Origin: an uncultured Oscillospiraceae bacterium
Lineage (GTDB): Bacteria > Bacillota > Clostridia > Oscillospirales > Acutalibacteraceae
Assembly: GCA_900539165.1 (NCBI GenBank)
Contig: UQAZ01000005.1
Location: forward strand, 1-64,000
DNA: 64,000 nucleotides
Direction: 5' to 3'
Shown here: positions 51,579 through 61,777 of the stretch, one piece after another
Position numbering within the stretch: position 1 is the first letter of the stretch
Layout: the number at the start of each line of letters is the position of its first letter
Notes under the pieces: model-generated
Told to the model about the DNA's origin: nothing
Databases searched by the model: none
What the model saw: the letters and a program-made list of their open reading frames with translations, nothing else
Position numbers and translations under genes: made by a program

Positions 51579-54386
51579 ATGGCTAACAAATTCGTAACAG
51601 CTATTTTCGGAGATTATTCTAAAAAAGAGGTAAAGAAGCTCCGCAAAACAGTTGACAAAATTCTGGAGCTTGAGTCTAAGTATCAGGATATGGACGACAA
51701 GGAGCTTGCAGCTCAAACTCCTGTCCTTAAAGAAAGACTTGCAAACGGAGAAACTCTTGATGACATTCTTCCGGATGCCTTTGCTGTATGCCGTGAGGCA
51801 AGCTGGCGTGTTCTCGGAATGAAGCACTTTGAGGTACAGCTTATCGGCGGTATCGTTCTTCATCAGGGCAGAATTGCAGAAATGAAAACCGGTGAGGGTA
51901 AAACTCTTGTTGCTACTCTCCCTGCTTATCTTAATGCGCTTTCAGGCGAGGGCGTGCATATCGTTACAGTAAACGATTACCTTGCAAAGCGTGACTCCGA
52001 GTGGATGGGTAAGATTTACCGTTTCCTCGGCTTGAGCGTCGGACTTATCGTTCACGAAAAGAGCGATGCCGAGCGTCAGGAAGCTTATAACGCAGACATT
52101 ACTTACGGTACTAATAACGAGATGGGCTTTGACTATCTTCGTGATAATATGGTTCAGTACAAAGAGCGTAAGGTACAGAGAGGTCACTCATTCGCTATCG
52201 TCGATGAGGTTGACTCAATTCTTATTGATGAGGCTCGTACTCCTCTTATCATCAGCGGTAAGGGCGACCAGTCAACAGACCTTTATCGTCAGGCTGACGC
52301 ATTTGCAAAGACACTTTCAATGACAAAGGTTGCTAAAACCGACGATAAGCAGGACACCGAGGAAAATTACGACGGCGACTATGTTGTTGACGAAAAGGCT
52401 AAGACGGCTACTCTCCTCAAGAGTGGTGTTGAAAAGGCTGAGAAGTTCTTTAAGGTTGAAAACCTTATGGATATTGATAATACAACTCTCCGTCACCATA
52501 TCGACCAGGCTATCAAGGCTCACGGTGTAATGACCAGAGATGTAGACTATGTTGTTAAAGACGGTCAGGTTAAGATTGTTGATGAGTTTACAGGTCGTAT
52601 TATGGAGGGCCGTAGATATAACGAGGGTCTCCACCAGGCACTTGAAGCTAAGGAAGGCGTAAAGGTTGAGCATGAGAGCAAGACTCTTGCAACCATTACA
52701 TTCCAGAATTACTTCCGTCTTTATAAGAAGCTTTCGGGTATGACAGGTACTGCTGCTACCGAGGCTAACGAATTTGACGAAATCTATAAGCTTGATGTTG
52801 TAGAAATTCCTACAAATAAGCCACTCATTCGTGAGGATAAGCCGGATGTTATTTTCCAGACAGAGGTTGGCAAGTACCATAATGTTATTAAGCAGATTAA
52901 GGAATGTCACGAAAAGGGACAGCCTGTGCTTGTAGGTACTATCAGCATCGAAAAGTCGGAGCATCTTTCACACCTCCTCAAAAAAGAGGGAATTGAACAT
53001 AAGGTTCTTAACGCTAAGAATCACGAAAAGGAAGCAGAAATCGTTGCTCAGGCAGGTAAGTTCGGAGCAGTTACCATTGCTACCAATATGGCAGGCCGTG
53101 GTACAGATATTATGCTTGGCGGTAACGCAGAGTTTCTTGCAAAGGCTCAGATGAAGAAGATGAAGTTCACAAATGAGCAGATTGCAGAGGCAACAGGCTT
53201 CGGTGATACCGATGACGAGGAAATCCTCAAGGCTCGTAAGACATTTATTGAGCTTGAGGCTAAGTATAAGGAAGAAATCAAAGACGAGGCTGAAAAGGTA
53301 AGAAAAGCAGGCGGTTTGTTCATTCTCGGTACAGAGCGTCACGACGCACGCCGTATTGATAATCAGCTCAGAGGTCGTTCGGGTCGTCAGGGTGATCCGG
53401 GTGCAAGCCAGTTCTTCCTTTCACTTGAGGACGATTTGATGCGTCTCTTCGGCGGCGATAAGATGCAGAAGATGATGAGCAGACTTACCGTTGACGAGGA
53501 TATGCCTATTGAGTCAAGACTTATTTCTAAGACTATCGAATCCTCACAGCAAAAGGTTGAGGGTAAGAACTTCGGTATTCGTAAGAATACCTTGCAGTAC
53601 GACGATGTTATGAACCGTCAGAGAGAGCTTATTTATAAGCAGCGTGACCAGGTTCTTGACGGACTTGACCTCACCGAAACCATTAACAAGATGCTCGATA
53701 CAAACATCGAGGAAACTGTTACAAATTACTTTACAGGCGAGTCAAAGAGCGATTGGAATATCGACGGTCTTCGTGAGAAGTACAAGAGCTGGCTCATTGC
53801 CGATGACGACGACTTTAAGGATGTTGACAGCCTTACTGTTGCAGATACTATTGAGCTTCTTCAGTCAAGAGGCCATAAGAGATTAGAAGAGAAGGAAAAG
53901 GTTCTCGGCGACGAATTCTTCCAGGAATTTGAGAGAATGGTACTTCTCAGAAATGTTGATACTCATTGGATGGATCACATCGACGCTATGGAGGATCTCA
54001 AGAAGGGTATTCACCTTCGTTCTTACGCTCAGCGTGACCCGGTTGTTGCTTTCCGTGTTGAGTCATACGATATGTTTGACGAGATGACCTCTGAAATCAG
54101 AGAGGATACAGCTAAAATGATGCTCACACTTATGCCTGTTCATAAGTCTGATGTTCAGCGTAAGGCTGTTGCTCATGTTACATCAACCTCTGATGAAAAG
54201 AACGAGAATGTTAAGGCTGTTACAATCCGTAAGGAAAAGAAGATTGGCCCTAACGATCCGTGTCCGTGCGGAAGCGGCTTGAAGTACAAGAAGTGCTGCG
54301 GTTCTCCTGCTAAGCTTGCTGCCGATGCTCTCAAAGCTGAGGAGGAGCATAAGAAGGAAAAGAAGCGCATTAAGCCTAAGAAATAA
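51579..54386 (+). CDS. secA: Protein translocase ATPase SecA
   Basis: A 935-residue preprotein translocase motor. Walker A MKTGEGKT at 102-109, DEVDSILIDEA, the cross-linking domain (about 225-390), NMAGRGTDI, RGRSGRQGDPG and the C-terminal zinc-binding CPCGSGLKYKKCCG (near 907-920) are all present. A GAGGTG site precedes the ATG. The next gene downstream in many relatives is prfB; it is absent here. Confidence 0.97.
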   Translation: MANKFVTAIFGDYSKKEVKKLRKTVDKILELESKYQDMDDKELAAQTPVLKERLANGETLDDILPDAFAVCREASWRVLGMKHFEVQLIGGIVLHQGRIAEMKTGEGKTLVATLPAYLNALSGEGVHIVTVNDYLAKRDSEWMGKIYRFLGLSVGLIVHEKSDAERQEAYNADITYGTNNEMGFDYLRDNMVQYKERKVQRGHSFAIVDEVDSILIDEARTPLIISGKGDQSTDLYRQADAFAKTLSMTKVAKTDDKQDTEENYDGDYVVDEKAKTATLLKSGVEKAEKFFKVENLMDIDNTTLRHHIDQAIKAHGVMTRDVDYVVKDGQVKIVDEFTGRIMEGRRYNEGLHQALEAKEGVKVEHESKTLATITFQNYFRLYKKLSGMTGTAATEANEFDEIYKLDVVEIPTNKPLIREDKPDVIFQTEVGKYHNVIKQIKECHEKGQPVLVGTISIEKSEHLSHLLKKEGIEHKVLNAKNHEKEAEIVAQAGKFGAVTIATNMAGRGTDIMLGGNAEFLAKAQMKKMKFTNEQIAEATGFGDTDDEEILKARKTFIELEAKYKEEIKDEAEKVRKAGGLFILGTERHDARRIDNQLRGRSGRQGDPGASQFFLSLEDDLMRLFGGDKMQKMMSRLTVDEDMPIESRLISKTIESSQQKVEGKNFGIRKNTLQYDDVMNRQRELIYKQRDQVLDGLDLTETINKMLDTNIEETVTNYFTGESKSDWNIDGLREKYKSWLIADDDDFKDVDSLTVADTIELLQSRGHKRLEEKEKVLGDEFFQEFERMVLLRNVDTHWMDHIDAMEDLKKGIHLRSYAQRDPVVAFRVESYDMFDEMTSEIREDTAKMMLTLMPVHKSDVQRKAVAHVTSTSDEKNENVKAVTIRKEKKIGPNDPCPCGSGLKYKKCCGSPAKLAADALKAEEEHKKEKKRIKPKK

Positions 54387-54398
54387 TTAAATACCGCA

Positions 54399-54436
54399 AA
54401 GCCTTGCAGTTTGTCCGACTGTAAGGCTTTTTTTTC
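54399..54436 (+). terminator. secA terminator
   Basis: AAGCCTTGCAGT and ACTGTAAGGCTT form the stem (one mismatch) and a run of eight T follows. Confidence 0.9.
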
Positions 54437-54601
54437 GTGCTTGGTTTTGTATTGCGGTTGATTTCTTTGTATTGCGTGGGGTGCGTATTATATATGTATA
54501 TAATATATAGTGATTGGTAAGGGCGTCGGTTACTTTTTATATTTGTTTTGACAGGGTGAATTTTGCCTTGTCTTTTTATTTTGTGCATAGAGGGTTAAAA
54601 T

Positions 54602-54679
54602 TTGCATAAAACGCTACATTTTTGTGTATAATTATACTGTCAATTTTAACAAATATGCATCAAATTAGCATAATTATGC
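54602..54679. promoter_or_regulatory. Cluster of ArgR/ARG-box-like sites
   Basis: A perfect 12-bp palindrome GCATAATTATGC (54668-54679) matches the core of ArgR/AhrC operators, which have AT-rich centres flanked by TGCAT/ATGCA arms. Further half-sites TGCATA at 54603-54608 and ATATGCAT at 54653-54660 lie upstream. The palindrome ends 9 bp before the argG -35. Confidence 0.55.
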
Positions 54680-54688
54680 AAAAAGCTC

Positions 54689-54717
54689 TTGATTTTTGCA
54701 AAGGGAGGATGTATAAT
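54689..54717 (+). promoter_or_regulatory. Arginine operon promoter
   Basis: TTGATT and consensus TATAAT at 17-bp spacing; the transcript would have a leader of about 70 nt. Confidence 0.7.
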
Positions 54718-54795
54718 TTTCCCATAAGCAACAGACACGCATTGTGATTGCTTAATCAAAGGATAATTCTTTTGTCTATACTTGGAGGTAATATT

Positions 54796-56031
54796 ATGAA
54801 AAAAGATAAGAAGGACATTAAAAAGGTTGTACTTGCTTATTCGGGCGGACTTGACACCTCGATTATTATTCCGTGGCTCAAGGAAAACTATAATAATTGC
54901 GAGGTAATTGCGGTATCGGGCGATGTTGGACAAGGCACAGAGCTTGACGGTCTTGAGGAAAAAGCGATTAAGACGGGTGCATCAAAGCTTTATATTCTCG
55001 ATTTGAAAAAGGATTATATCGAGAACTACATTTGGCCGTGCCTGAAAGCAGGCGCTGAGTATGAGGAATATTTACTCGGCACATCGCACGCTCGTCCGTG
55101 CATTGCAAAGGGACTTGCAAGCATTGCAAAGAAAGAGGGTGCAGATGCTATTTGTCACGGCTGTACGGGCAAGGGCAACGACCAAGTTCGTTTTGAGCTT
55201 TCCCTCAAAGCGTTAGCACCCGATATGGAAATTATTGCTCCGTGGCGTGAGTGGGATATTAAGTCCCGTGATGAGGAAATTGATTATGCCGAGGCGCATA
55301 ATATTCCGCTTAAAATTGACCGTGAAACAAATTATTCTAAGGATAAAAATGTTTGGCATTTGTCACACGAGGGACTTGACCTTGAAGACCCTGCAAACGA
55401 GCCTTTGTATAATAAGGACGGATTTTTGGAACTTGGAGTTTCTCCCGAGAATGCACCAAACGAGCCTACATATGTAACTATCCATTTTGAAAAGGGTGTT
55501 CCGACGGCGGTTGACGGCAAGGAGCTTGACGCACTCGCACTTGTTGAAAAGCTTAATGCTTTGGGCGGTGCTAACGGTATCGGACTTCTTGATATAGTTG
55601 AAAATCGTCTTGTCGGTATGAAATCCCGTGGAGTATACGAAACACCGGGCGGTGCAATTCTTTATAAAGCGCACGAGCTTCTTGAAATGATTACTCTTGA
55701 CCGTGATACATCTCATTATAAAAAGCTTGTTGCCGAAAAATACGGCGAGCTTGTTTATGACGGCAAGTGGTTTACACCGCTTCGTGAGGCACTTTCTGCA
55801 TTTGTAGACAGCACACAGCAGACTGTTACTGGCGATGTTAAGCTGAAACTTTATAAAGGCAATATTATTAATGCGGGCGTAACCTCACCTTACACCCTTT
55901 ATGATGAAAATGTTGCGTCATTCGGTGATGACGGGGGTGCTTATGACCAGACGGACGCAAGCGGATTTATTAATCTTTTCGGGCTTCCTATTAAGGTTAA
56001 GGCATTGCTCAACAGCGAGAGAAATAAATAA
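54796..56031 (+). CDS. argG: Argininosuccinate synthase
   Basis: A 411-residue enzyme joining citrulline and aspartate with ATP. Pyrophosphatase motif AYSGGLDTS near 15-23, CHGCTGKGNDQVRFE and the C-terminal synthase region are intact. Start at 54796 is supported by GGAGGT; the upstream in-frame extension is unlikely. First gene of argGHCJBDF. Confidence 0.96.
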   Translation: MKKDKKDIKKVVLAYSGGLDTSIIIPWLKENYNNCEVIAVSGDVGQGTELDGLEEKAIKTGASKLYILDLKKDYIENYIWPCLKAGAEYEEYLLGTSHARPCIAKGLASIAKKEGADAICHGCTGKGNDQVRFELSLKALAPDMEIIAPWREWDIKSRDEEIDYAEAHNIPLKIDRETNYSKDKNVWHLSHEGLDLEDPANEPLYNKDGFLELGVSPENAPNEPTYVTIHFEKGVPTAVDGKELDALALVEKLNALGGANGIGLLDIVENRLVGMKSRGVYETPGGAILYKAHELLEMITLDRDTSHYKKLVAEKYGELVYDGKWFTPLREALSAFVDSTQQTVTGDVKLKLYKGNIINAGVTSPYTLYDENVASFGDDGGAYDQTDASGFINLFGLPIKVKALLNSERNK

Positions 56032-56052
56032 TCAGCAGACAGGAGTAGAAAA

Positions 56053-57426
56053 ATGCAGCTTTGGCAGGGAAGATTTCAAAAGGCATTAGACCAAAAAACC
56101 AACGACTTTAATTCGTCGATAGCCTTTGACAGCATAATGTATAAAGAGGATATAGACGGCAGTATTGCACACGCAACTATGCTTTGCACTCAGGGTATAA
56201 TTTCCCCCGACGACCTGACAAAAATCGTTGACGGATTAAAAACAATTAAATCGGAAATCGAAAACGGCATTTTGCAGATTGACCCCGATTCGGAGGATAT
56301 ACATACCTTTGTTGAGGGCGAACTTACAAACCGTATCGGCTCTGCGGGCAAAAGACTTCATACGGCACGCAGCAGAAATGACCAGGTTGCGCTTGATGTA
56401 AGAATGTATCTTCGCCACGAATGTGACAGCGTTTATGCTTTGGTTACGGATTTGATAGATGTGATTTGCCAAAAGGCAGAAAAATATTCGTCTGCCGTTA
56501 TGCCGGGTTATACGCATATGCAAAGAGCGCAGCCGATAACTTTCGGGCATCATCTTTTGGCATATGCCGAAATGCTGCTTCGTGACCGTCAGCGTATAAC
56601 AGACGCAAAGGCGAGAATGAATTATTGCCCTCTTGGCTGTTGCGCTCTTGCAGGCACAACCTATAATATCGACAGGGTTATGACCTCCGATTTGCTCAGC
56701 TTTACTGCTCCGATGCTTAATTCGCTCGACGGTGTGTCTGACAGAGATTTTTGTATGGAACTTGCGTCGGCATTGTCTATACTTATGGTTCATCTTTCGC
56801 GATTCAGCGAGGAAATAATTCTTTGGTGTTCGTGGGAATTTAAGTTTGTCGAGCTTGATGATGCGTTTTCTACCGGCTCGTCGATAATGCCTCAAAAGAA
56901 AAATCCCGATATAACGGAGCTTATTCGTGGAAAGGCGGGTCGTGTTTTCGGAGATTTGACAACATTGCTCACAATGATGAAGGGTCTGCCTCTTGCTTAT
57001 AATAAGGATATGCAGGAGGATAAGGAGGCAATATTCGATGCCTTTGATACTGTTAAAATTTGCCTTACCACATTTATTCCTATGCTCGAAACAATGACGG
57101 CATTGCCTGAAAATATGCGTAAGGCGGCAGCGGGCGGATTTATTAATGCAACCGATTGTGCCGATTATCTTGTTGGCAAGGGTTTGCCGTTTCGTGATGC
57201 ATATAAGGCAACCGGTGAAATCGTTGCACTTTGTATCAAAAAAGGAAAAACGCTCGAAACGCTTGAATTGAATGAATATAAGGCAGTTTGCGATTTGTTT
57301 GACGACGGCGTTTACGATGCAATCAATCTTGATAAGTGTGTCAACTCAAGAACTTCTCTCGGCGGTCCGTCACCGCAGAATGTGATTGAGCAGGTGAAAA
57401 GAATAAAGGGACTGTTAAAGGAATAG
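56053..57426 (+). CDS. argH: Argininosuccinate lyase
   Basis: A 457-residue fumarase/aspartase-superfamily lyase releasing arginine and fumarate. N-terminal LWQGRFQKALD, HTARSRNDQV and the signature GSSIMPQKKNPD with catalytic Ser are visible. Begins 21 nt after argG. Confidence 0.96.
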   Translation: MQLWQGRFQKALDQKTNDFNSSIAFDSIMYKEDIDGSIAHATMLCTQGIISPDDLTKIVDGLKTIKSEIENGILQIDPDSEDIHTFVEGELTNRIGSAGKRLHTARSRNDQVALDVRMYLRHECDSVYALVTDLIDVICQKAEKYSSAVMPGYTHMQRAQPITFGHHLLAYAEMLLRDRQRITDAKARMNYCPLGCCALAGTTYNIDRVMTSDLLSFTAPMLNSLDGVSDRDFCMELASALSILMVHLSRFSEEIILWCSWEFKFVELDDAFSTGSSIMPQKKNPDITELIRGKAGRVFGDLTTLLTMMKGLPLAYNKDMQEDKEAIFDAFDTVKICLTTFIPMLETMTALPENMRKAAAGGFINATDCADYLVGKGLPFRDAYKATGEIVALCIKKGKTLETLELNEYKAVCDLFDDGVYDAINLDKCVNSRTSLGGPSPQNVIEQVKRIKGLLKE

Positions 57427-57429
57427 AAG

Positions 57430-58362
57430 ATGACAAGGGTATTTATAGATGGCAGTCAAGGCACTACGGGACTTAAAATATTTGACCGCCTTAAAAAACG
57501 AAATGATATAGAGCTTGTGACGCTCTCCGAAGAGCTTAGAAAAGATTCGCAGGCAAGAAAAAACGCTATTTGCACTTCGGATATTGCATTTCTCTGCTTG
57601 CCCGACAATGCGGCAGTCGAGGCGGCAGAGCTTGCAGGGGATTGCGATACGGTTATAATTGATACTTCAACGGCACACAGAACAAGCGATGGCTGGTGTT
57701 ACGGGTTTCCCGAGGTATTTGGCGACGGCTTTCAGGCTGTTTCTTCGTCAAAGCGTATTGCCTCGCCGGGGTGCTATGCAAGCGGATTTATAGCGTTGGT
57801 GAAGCCTCTGATTGATAACGGTATTATTTCTTCCGATTGCAAATTGTATTGCCACGCGCTTTCGGGTTACAGCGGAGCAGGCAAAAAGGGAATAGCTCTT
57901 TATGAAAGCGAAGAAAAACCCGCCGAGCTTAATTCGCCAAGAGAGTATGCCTTGACGCAGGAGCATAAACACTTAAAGGAAATGCAAAAAATTTCGGGAC
58001 TTACGCTTGCACCTATGTTCAGCCCCTACATTTGTGATTATTACAGCGGAATGCTGGTTACCGTACCGATATTTGCTTCTGAGTTGAAAAACGGAAACAC
58101 CGTTGAGGATATTAAAAAGCTTTATCGCTCGATATATAATTCGCCGATAGTCAGCTACAAAGAGACGATAGACGATAACGGATTTGTCGCTTCAAATGCA
58201 AAGTCGGGACTTGACAGTATGGATATTACCGTGGCAGGAAACTCGGACAGAATACTTCTTATGGCACTCTATGACAATCTCGGCAAGGGAGCTTCGGGTG
58301 CAGCGCTCGAATGTATGAATGTTGTTATGGGCTTGCCGTGCGAATACGGCTTAGATTTATAA
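57430..58362 (+). CDS. argC: N-acetyl-gamma-glutamyl-phosphate reductase, short form
   Basis: A 310-residue dehydrogenase reducing N-acetylglutamyl phosphate. N-terminal DGSQGTTGL binds NADPH and catalytic Cys115 lies in ASPGCYASG. The short length and DxSQGTTG start correspond to the second ArgC type (TIGR01851-like), not the roughly 345-residue type commonest in Firmicutes. Only 3 nt after argH. Confidence 0.93.
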   Translation: MTRVFIDGSQGTTGLKIFDRLKKRNDIELVTLSEELRKDSQARKNAICTSDIAFLCLPDNAAVEAAELAGDCDTVIIDTSTAHRTSDGWCYGFPEVFGDGFQAVSSSKRIASPGCYASGFIALVKPLIDNGIISSDCKLYCHALSGYSGAGKKGIALYESEEKPAELNSPREYALTQEHKHLKEMQKISGLTLAPMFSPYICDYYSGMLVTVPIFASELKNGNTVEDIKKLYRSIYNSPIVSYKETIDDNGFVASNAKSGLDSMDITVAGNSDRILLMALYDNLGKGASGAALECMNVVMGLPCEYGLDL

Positions 58363-58378
58363 ACGAAAGGTAATAAAT

Positions 58379-59599
58379 ATGGATATTAAATTCACAGACG
58401 GCGGTGTTGCTGCACCGAACGGCTTTACCGCAAACGGAATACATTGCGGTATTCGCAAAAACAAGGACAAAAAAGACCTTGCACTTATTTTTTGCGAAAA
58501 GGAATGTGACGCAGCTGCGGTTTATACACAAAATCTTGTTTGCGGAGCGCCTATAACCGTCACACGAAAAAACATTGGTAACGGTAAAGCGCAGGCGGTT
58601 ATTTGCAATAGCGGAATTGCAAATACCTGTAATGCCGACGGTGTAGAAAAAGCAGAGGAAATGTGCAGAATTACTGCCGATACGCTCGGTGTTTCGCAAA
58701 GCGATGTGATAGTGGCTTCTACCGGAGTTATCGGTCAGGTGCTTGATTTGACATATGTTAAAAAGGGTATGCAGTCTCTTGCATCGGGACTTAGCAAGGA
58801 CGGCTCGGATTCGGCTGCAAATGCAATTATGACAACCGATACTGTAAAAAAAGAGTTTGCCTGCAAATTTAACCTTGGCGGTAAGACTTGCCGTATAGGT
58901 GCGATTTCAAAGGGCAGCGGAATGATTCATCCCAATATGGCGACTATGCTTGCTTTTATCACTACCGATGCGGATATATCGTCCGATATGCTTAAATGCT
59001 CACTTTCAGAGGTTGTTAAGGACAGCTTTAATATGCTTTCCGTTGACGGTGATACTTCAACAAATGATACCGTTGCGGTTATGGCTTCCGGCCTTTGCGG
59101 CAATGAAAGAATAACGCAGAAAAATGAGGATTATAAAGCGTTTACTTCAGCTCTTGCTTTGATTTGCGAAAAGCTTGTTAAGCTTATGGCAAAGGACGGC
59201 GAGGGTGCAACAAAGCTTGTGGAATGTGTTGTGTCGGGTGCGTCGAATACGGAAAATGCAAAAATATGCGCAAAGTCTGTTATTTGCTCGTCGCTCGTAA
59301 AGGCGGCAATGTTCGGTGCTGACGCCAACTGGGGCAGAATCCTCTGCGCTCTCGGATACAGCGGAGCAGATATAGATGTTCATAAGGTTGATGTGAAATT
59401 CAAATCTGACGGCGGTGAAATTGAGGTTTGCAAAGATGGGGCAGGGATTGAATTCTCCGAGGAGCTTGCAAAAAAGGTTTTGTCCTGTGATGAGGTGTAT
59501 ATTCTTGTCGATTTGAAATCGGGCGATTGCTCTGCAACGGCTTACGGCTGCGACTTGACCTATGATTATGTCAAGATAAACGGCGACTATCGTACATGA
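58379..59599 (+). CDS. argJ: Glutamate N-acetyltransferase (ornithine acetyltransferase)
   Basis: A 406-residue self-cleaving enzyme that moves the acetyl group from acetylornithine to glutamate, so the pathway recycles acetyl groups. The cleavage site and nucleophile are in NMATML, between Ala188 and Thr189, splitting alpha and beta chains. Whether it is mono- or bifunctional is not readable, but no argA is seen here. Confidence 0.95.
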   Translation: MDIKFTDGGVAAPNGFTANGIHCGIRKNKDKKDLALIFCEKECDAAAVYTQNLVCGAPITVTRKNIGNGKAQAVICNSGIANTCNADGVEKAEEMCRITADTLGVSQSDVIVASTGVIGQVLDLTYVKKGMQSLASGLSKDGSDSAANAIMTTDTVKKEFACKFNLGGKTCRIGAISKGSGMIHPNMATMLAFITTDADISSDMLKCSLSEVVKDSFNMLSVDGDTSTNDTVAVMASGLCGNERITQKNEDYKAFTSALALICEKLVKLMAKDGEGATKLVECVVSGASNTENAKICAKSVICSSLVKAAMFGADANWGRILCALGYSGADIDVHKVDVKFKSDGGEIEVCKDGAGIEFSEELAKKVLSCDEVYILVDLKSGDCSATAYGCDLTYDYVKINGDYRT

Positions 59600-59635
59600 T
59601 TTTCTGTTAAAACTATAATTACTTAGGAGACGAAA

Positions 59636-60502
59636 ATGGGAATATCAAACATAACAAACTCTGACCGTTCCGAAATTCTCGTTCAGGCTTTGCCGTATAT
59701 TCAAAAATACCAAAACAAGACGGTGGTTATAAAATATGGCGGAAATGCTATGATAAACGAGGAACTTCGTGATGCGGTAATGACCGACATAGTTCTTCTG
59801 CGTTCTGTCGGTGTAAATGTGGTGCTTGTTCACGGCGGAGGACCCGAAATATCCGATATGCTTAACCGCGTGGGAAAGCAAAACCGATTTGTTGACGGCT
59901 TGCGCTATACCGACAAGGAAACGGTGGATATAGTGCAAATGGTTTTGGCAGGCAAGGTTAATAAGCATTTAGTTCAGCTGATTTCAAAGCACGGCGGTAA
60001 GGCGGTAGGGCTGTGCGGTATTGACGGCGAAATGATTAAGGCTGAAAAATATACAAAAGCGGATATTGGTTTTGTCGGTGAAATAACCGAGGTGAATACA
60101 GACATAATAAATGATAATCTGCAAAACGGATATATTCCTGTTATTTCCTCTGTTGCCACGGGCGAAAATGATGAGGTCTATAACATAAATGCAGATACTG
60201 CGGCAGCGTCGCTTGCAGCAGGACTTCGTGCCGAAAAGCTATTGCTGATGACTGATATAAGCGGTCTTTTGATGGATAAAAACGACGAAACAACTCTGAT
60301 TCACGATGTTCAGGTTTCGCAAATCCCTTCTCTTAAATCACAGGGAGTAATATCCGGGGGAATGATTCCTAAAATTGATTGTTGTGTTGAGGCTGTTCGT
60401 CAGGGTGTTCTTCAAACTAATATAATCGACGGCCGTATTCCTCATTCCATTCTTATGGAGCTGTTTACGGACGAGGGCTTTGGCACAATGCTTCACGCAT
60501 AA
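59636..60502 (+). CDS. argB: Acetylglutamate kinase
   Basis: A 288-residue amino-acid kinase. KYGGNAM near 34-40, VLVHGGGPEIS, and the C-terminal GGMIPKIDCC are typical. The N-terminal helix before residue 25 is the one that makes hexameric, arginine-inhibited NAGKs, so feedback inhibition by arginine is likely. Confidence 0.96.
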   Translation: MGISNITNSDRSEILVQALPYIQKYQNKTVVIKYGGNAMINEELRDAVMTDIVLLRSVGVNVVLVHGGGPEISDMLNRVGKQNRFVDGLRYTDKETVDIVQMVLAGKVNKHLVQLISKHGGKAVGLCGIDGEMIKAEKYTKADIGFVGEITEVNTDIINDNLQNGYIPVISSVATGENDEVYNINADTAAASLAAGLRAEKLLLMTDISGLLMDKNDETTLIHDVQVSQIPSLKSQGVISGGMIPKIDCCVEAVRQGVLQTNIIDGRIPHSILMELFTDEGFGTMLHA

Positions 60503-60535
60503 TTAATAACAAGCTGAATTTAGAGGACTGATAAA

Positions 60536-61708
60536 ATGAACTTTAACGAGATTAAAAGTACCGCCGATAAATATTTAATGCCTACTTACACTCACTATCC
60601 CGTTGCTTTGATGGGTGGCAAAAATGCGTCGCTTTCATCACCCGACGGTAAAGTGTTTATTGACTTTACCTCCGGCATAGGTGTTAATATTTTCGGAGTT
60701 AATGATGACGGCTGGAAAAATGGGGTGACAAAACAATTAAACAAAATCCAGCATACATCAAATCTGTTTTATAATGAAACGGTTGCGACTGCGGCAGAAT
60801 TGTTGTGTCAAAAAAGCGGCTTTGACAAGGTACTGTTTTGCAACTCCGGAGCAGAAGCTAACGAATGTGCGATAAAGCTTGCACGAAAGTACAGCTTTGA
60901 CAAATACGGAGAAAATCGCAACACGATAATATCGCTTGTAAATTCATTTCACGGCAGAACAATGGCTACTATAACAGCTACGGGACAGGAACAGTATCAT
61001 AAGTATTTTATGCCGTTCGTGGATGGATTCAAATATGCTGAGTCAGGCGATAAAAAAGAATTTTCAAAGCTGTTGGACGGCAGCGTCTGTGCGGTGATTT
61101 TGGAGATTGTTCAAGGCGAGGGAGGAGTTTTGATAACCCCGAGCGATTATATTGAATTTGTCCGTGAGCAATGTGACAAAAACGATATTGCGCTTATATT
61201 TGACGAGGTGCAAACGGGTGTCGGCAGAACGGGCAAGCTGTACGCTTGGGAAAATATCGGAGTAAAGCCGGATGTGCTTACAACGGCAAAGGGGCTTGGA
61301 GGCGGATTGCCTGTCGGTGCTTGTCTTGCAACGGAAAAATTCGGAAACACGCTCAATTCGGGAACTCACGGCACAACCTTTGGAGGAAATCCTGTTGTTT
61401 TGGCAGGCGCGATAGAAATTTTGAATCGCCTTGATGACGGCTTTTTCAAATCCGTGCGTGAAAAAGGCAAGTATATAATGAAAAAGGTCGCTTGCTTTGA
61501 CGGGGTTTGTGCAGTTCGTGGAATGGGACTTATGATAGGCATTGACCTTAAAGATAAAAAAGCCGGAGATGTTGCAATCAAATGTGTGGAAAACGGATTG
61601 CTGATATTGACGGCGAAGCAGTCGTTACGCTTGCTTCCTCCGCTGAGCATAACTTATGATGAAATTGACAAGGGACTTGAAATTCTTAAAAAGACTCTTG
61701 GTGAATAA
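60536..61708 (+). CDS. argD: Acetylornithine aminotransferase
   Basis: A 390-residue class III PLP aminotransferase. SGAEANECAIKLAR at 104-117, IFDEVQTGVGRTG at 221-233 and the PLP lysine Lys252 in TTAKGLGGG are present. Converts acetylglutamate semialdehyde to acetylornithine. Confidence 0.96.
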   Translation: MNFNEIKSTADKYLMPTYTHYPVALMGGKNASLSSPDGKVFIDFTSGIGVNIFGVNDDGWKNGVTKQLNKIQHTSNLFYNETVATAAELLCQKSGFDKVLFCNSGAEANECAIKLARKYSFDKYGENRNTIISLVNSFHGRTMATITATGQEQYHKYFMPFVDGFKYAESGDKKEFSKLLDGSVCAVILEIVQGEGGVLITPSDYIEFVREQCDKNDIALIFDEVQTGVGRTGKLYAWENIGVKPDVLTTAKGLGGGLPVGACLATEKFGNTLNSGTHGTTFGGNPVVLAGAIEILNRLDDGFFKSVREKGKYIMKKVACFDGVCAVRGMGLMIGIDLKDKKAGDVAIKCVENGLLILTAKQSLRLLPPLSITYDEIDKGLEILKKTLGE

Positions 61709-61714
61709 AAAATA

Positions 61715-61756
61715 TGCCTGTCGGACTACAACAGGCAGGAGTAAATAAATGTAGTC
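61715..61756 (+). promoter_or_regulatory. Possible H-type pseudoknot between argD and argF
   Basis: TGCCTGT (61715-61721) pairs with ACAGGCA (61731-61737). Its 9-nt loop contains GACTACA (61724-61730), which is exactly complementary to TGTAGTC (61750-61756). The AGGAG just after the first stem (61737-61741) lies between the two helices. argF starts 21 nt after the second helix with only a weak ribosome binding site. Confidence 0.45.
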
Positions 61757-61777
61757 GGAAAGGCAAAGTGAAATTAA

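Noticed and set aside
54449..54482. Two copies of TTTGTATTGCG downstream of secA
   Set aside because: Isolated direct repeat in A+T-rich spacer with no further copies; not a CRISPR or satellite.
54602..54632. Alternative argG promoter TTGCAT/TATAAT
   Set aside because: Spacing is 19 bp, and the promoter at 54689-54717 has better spacing and position.
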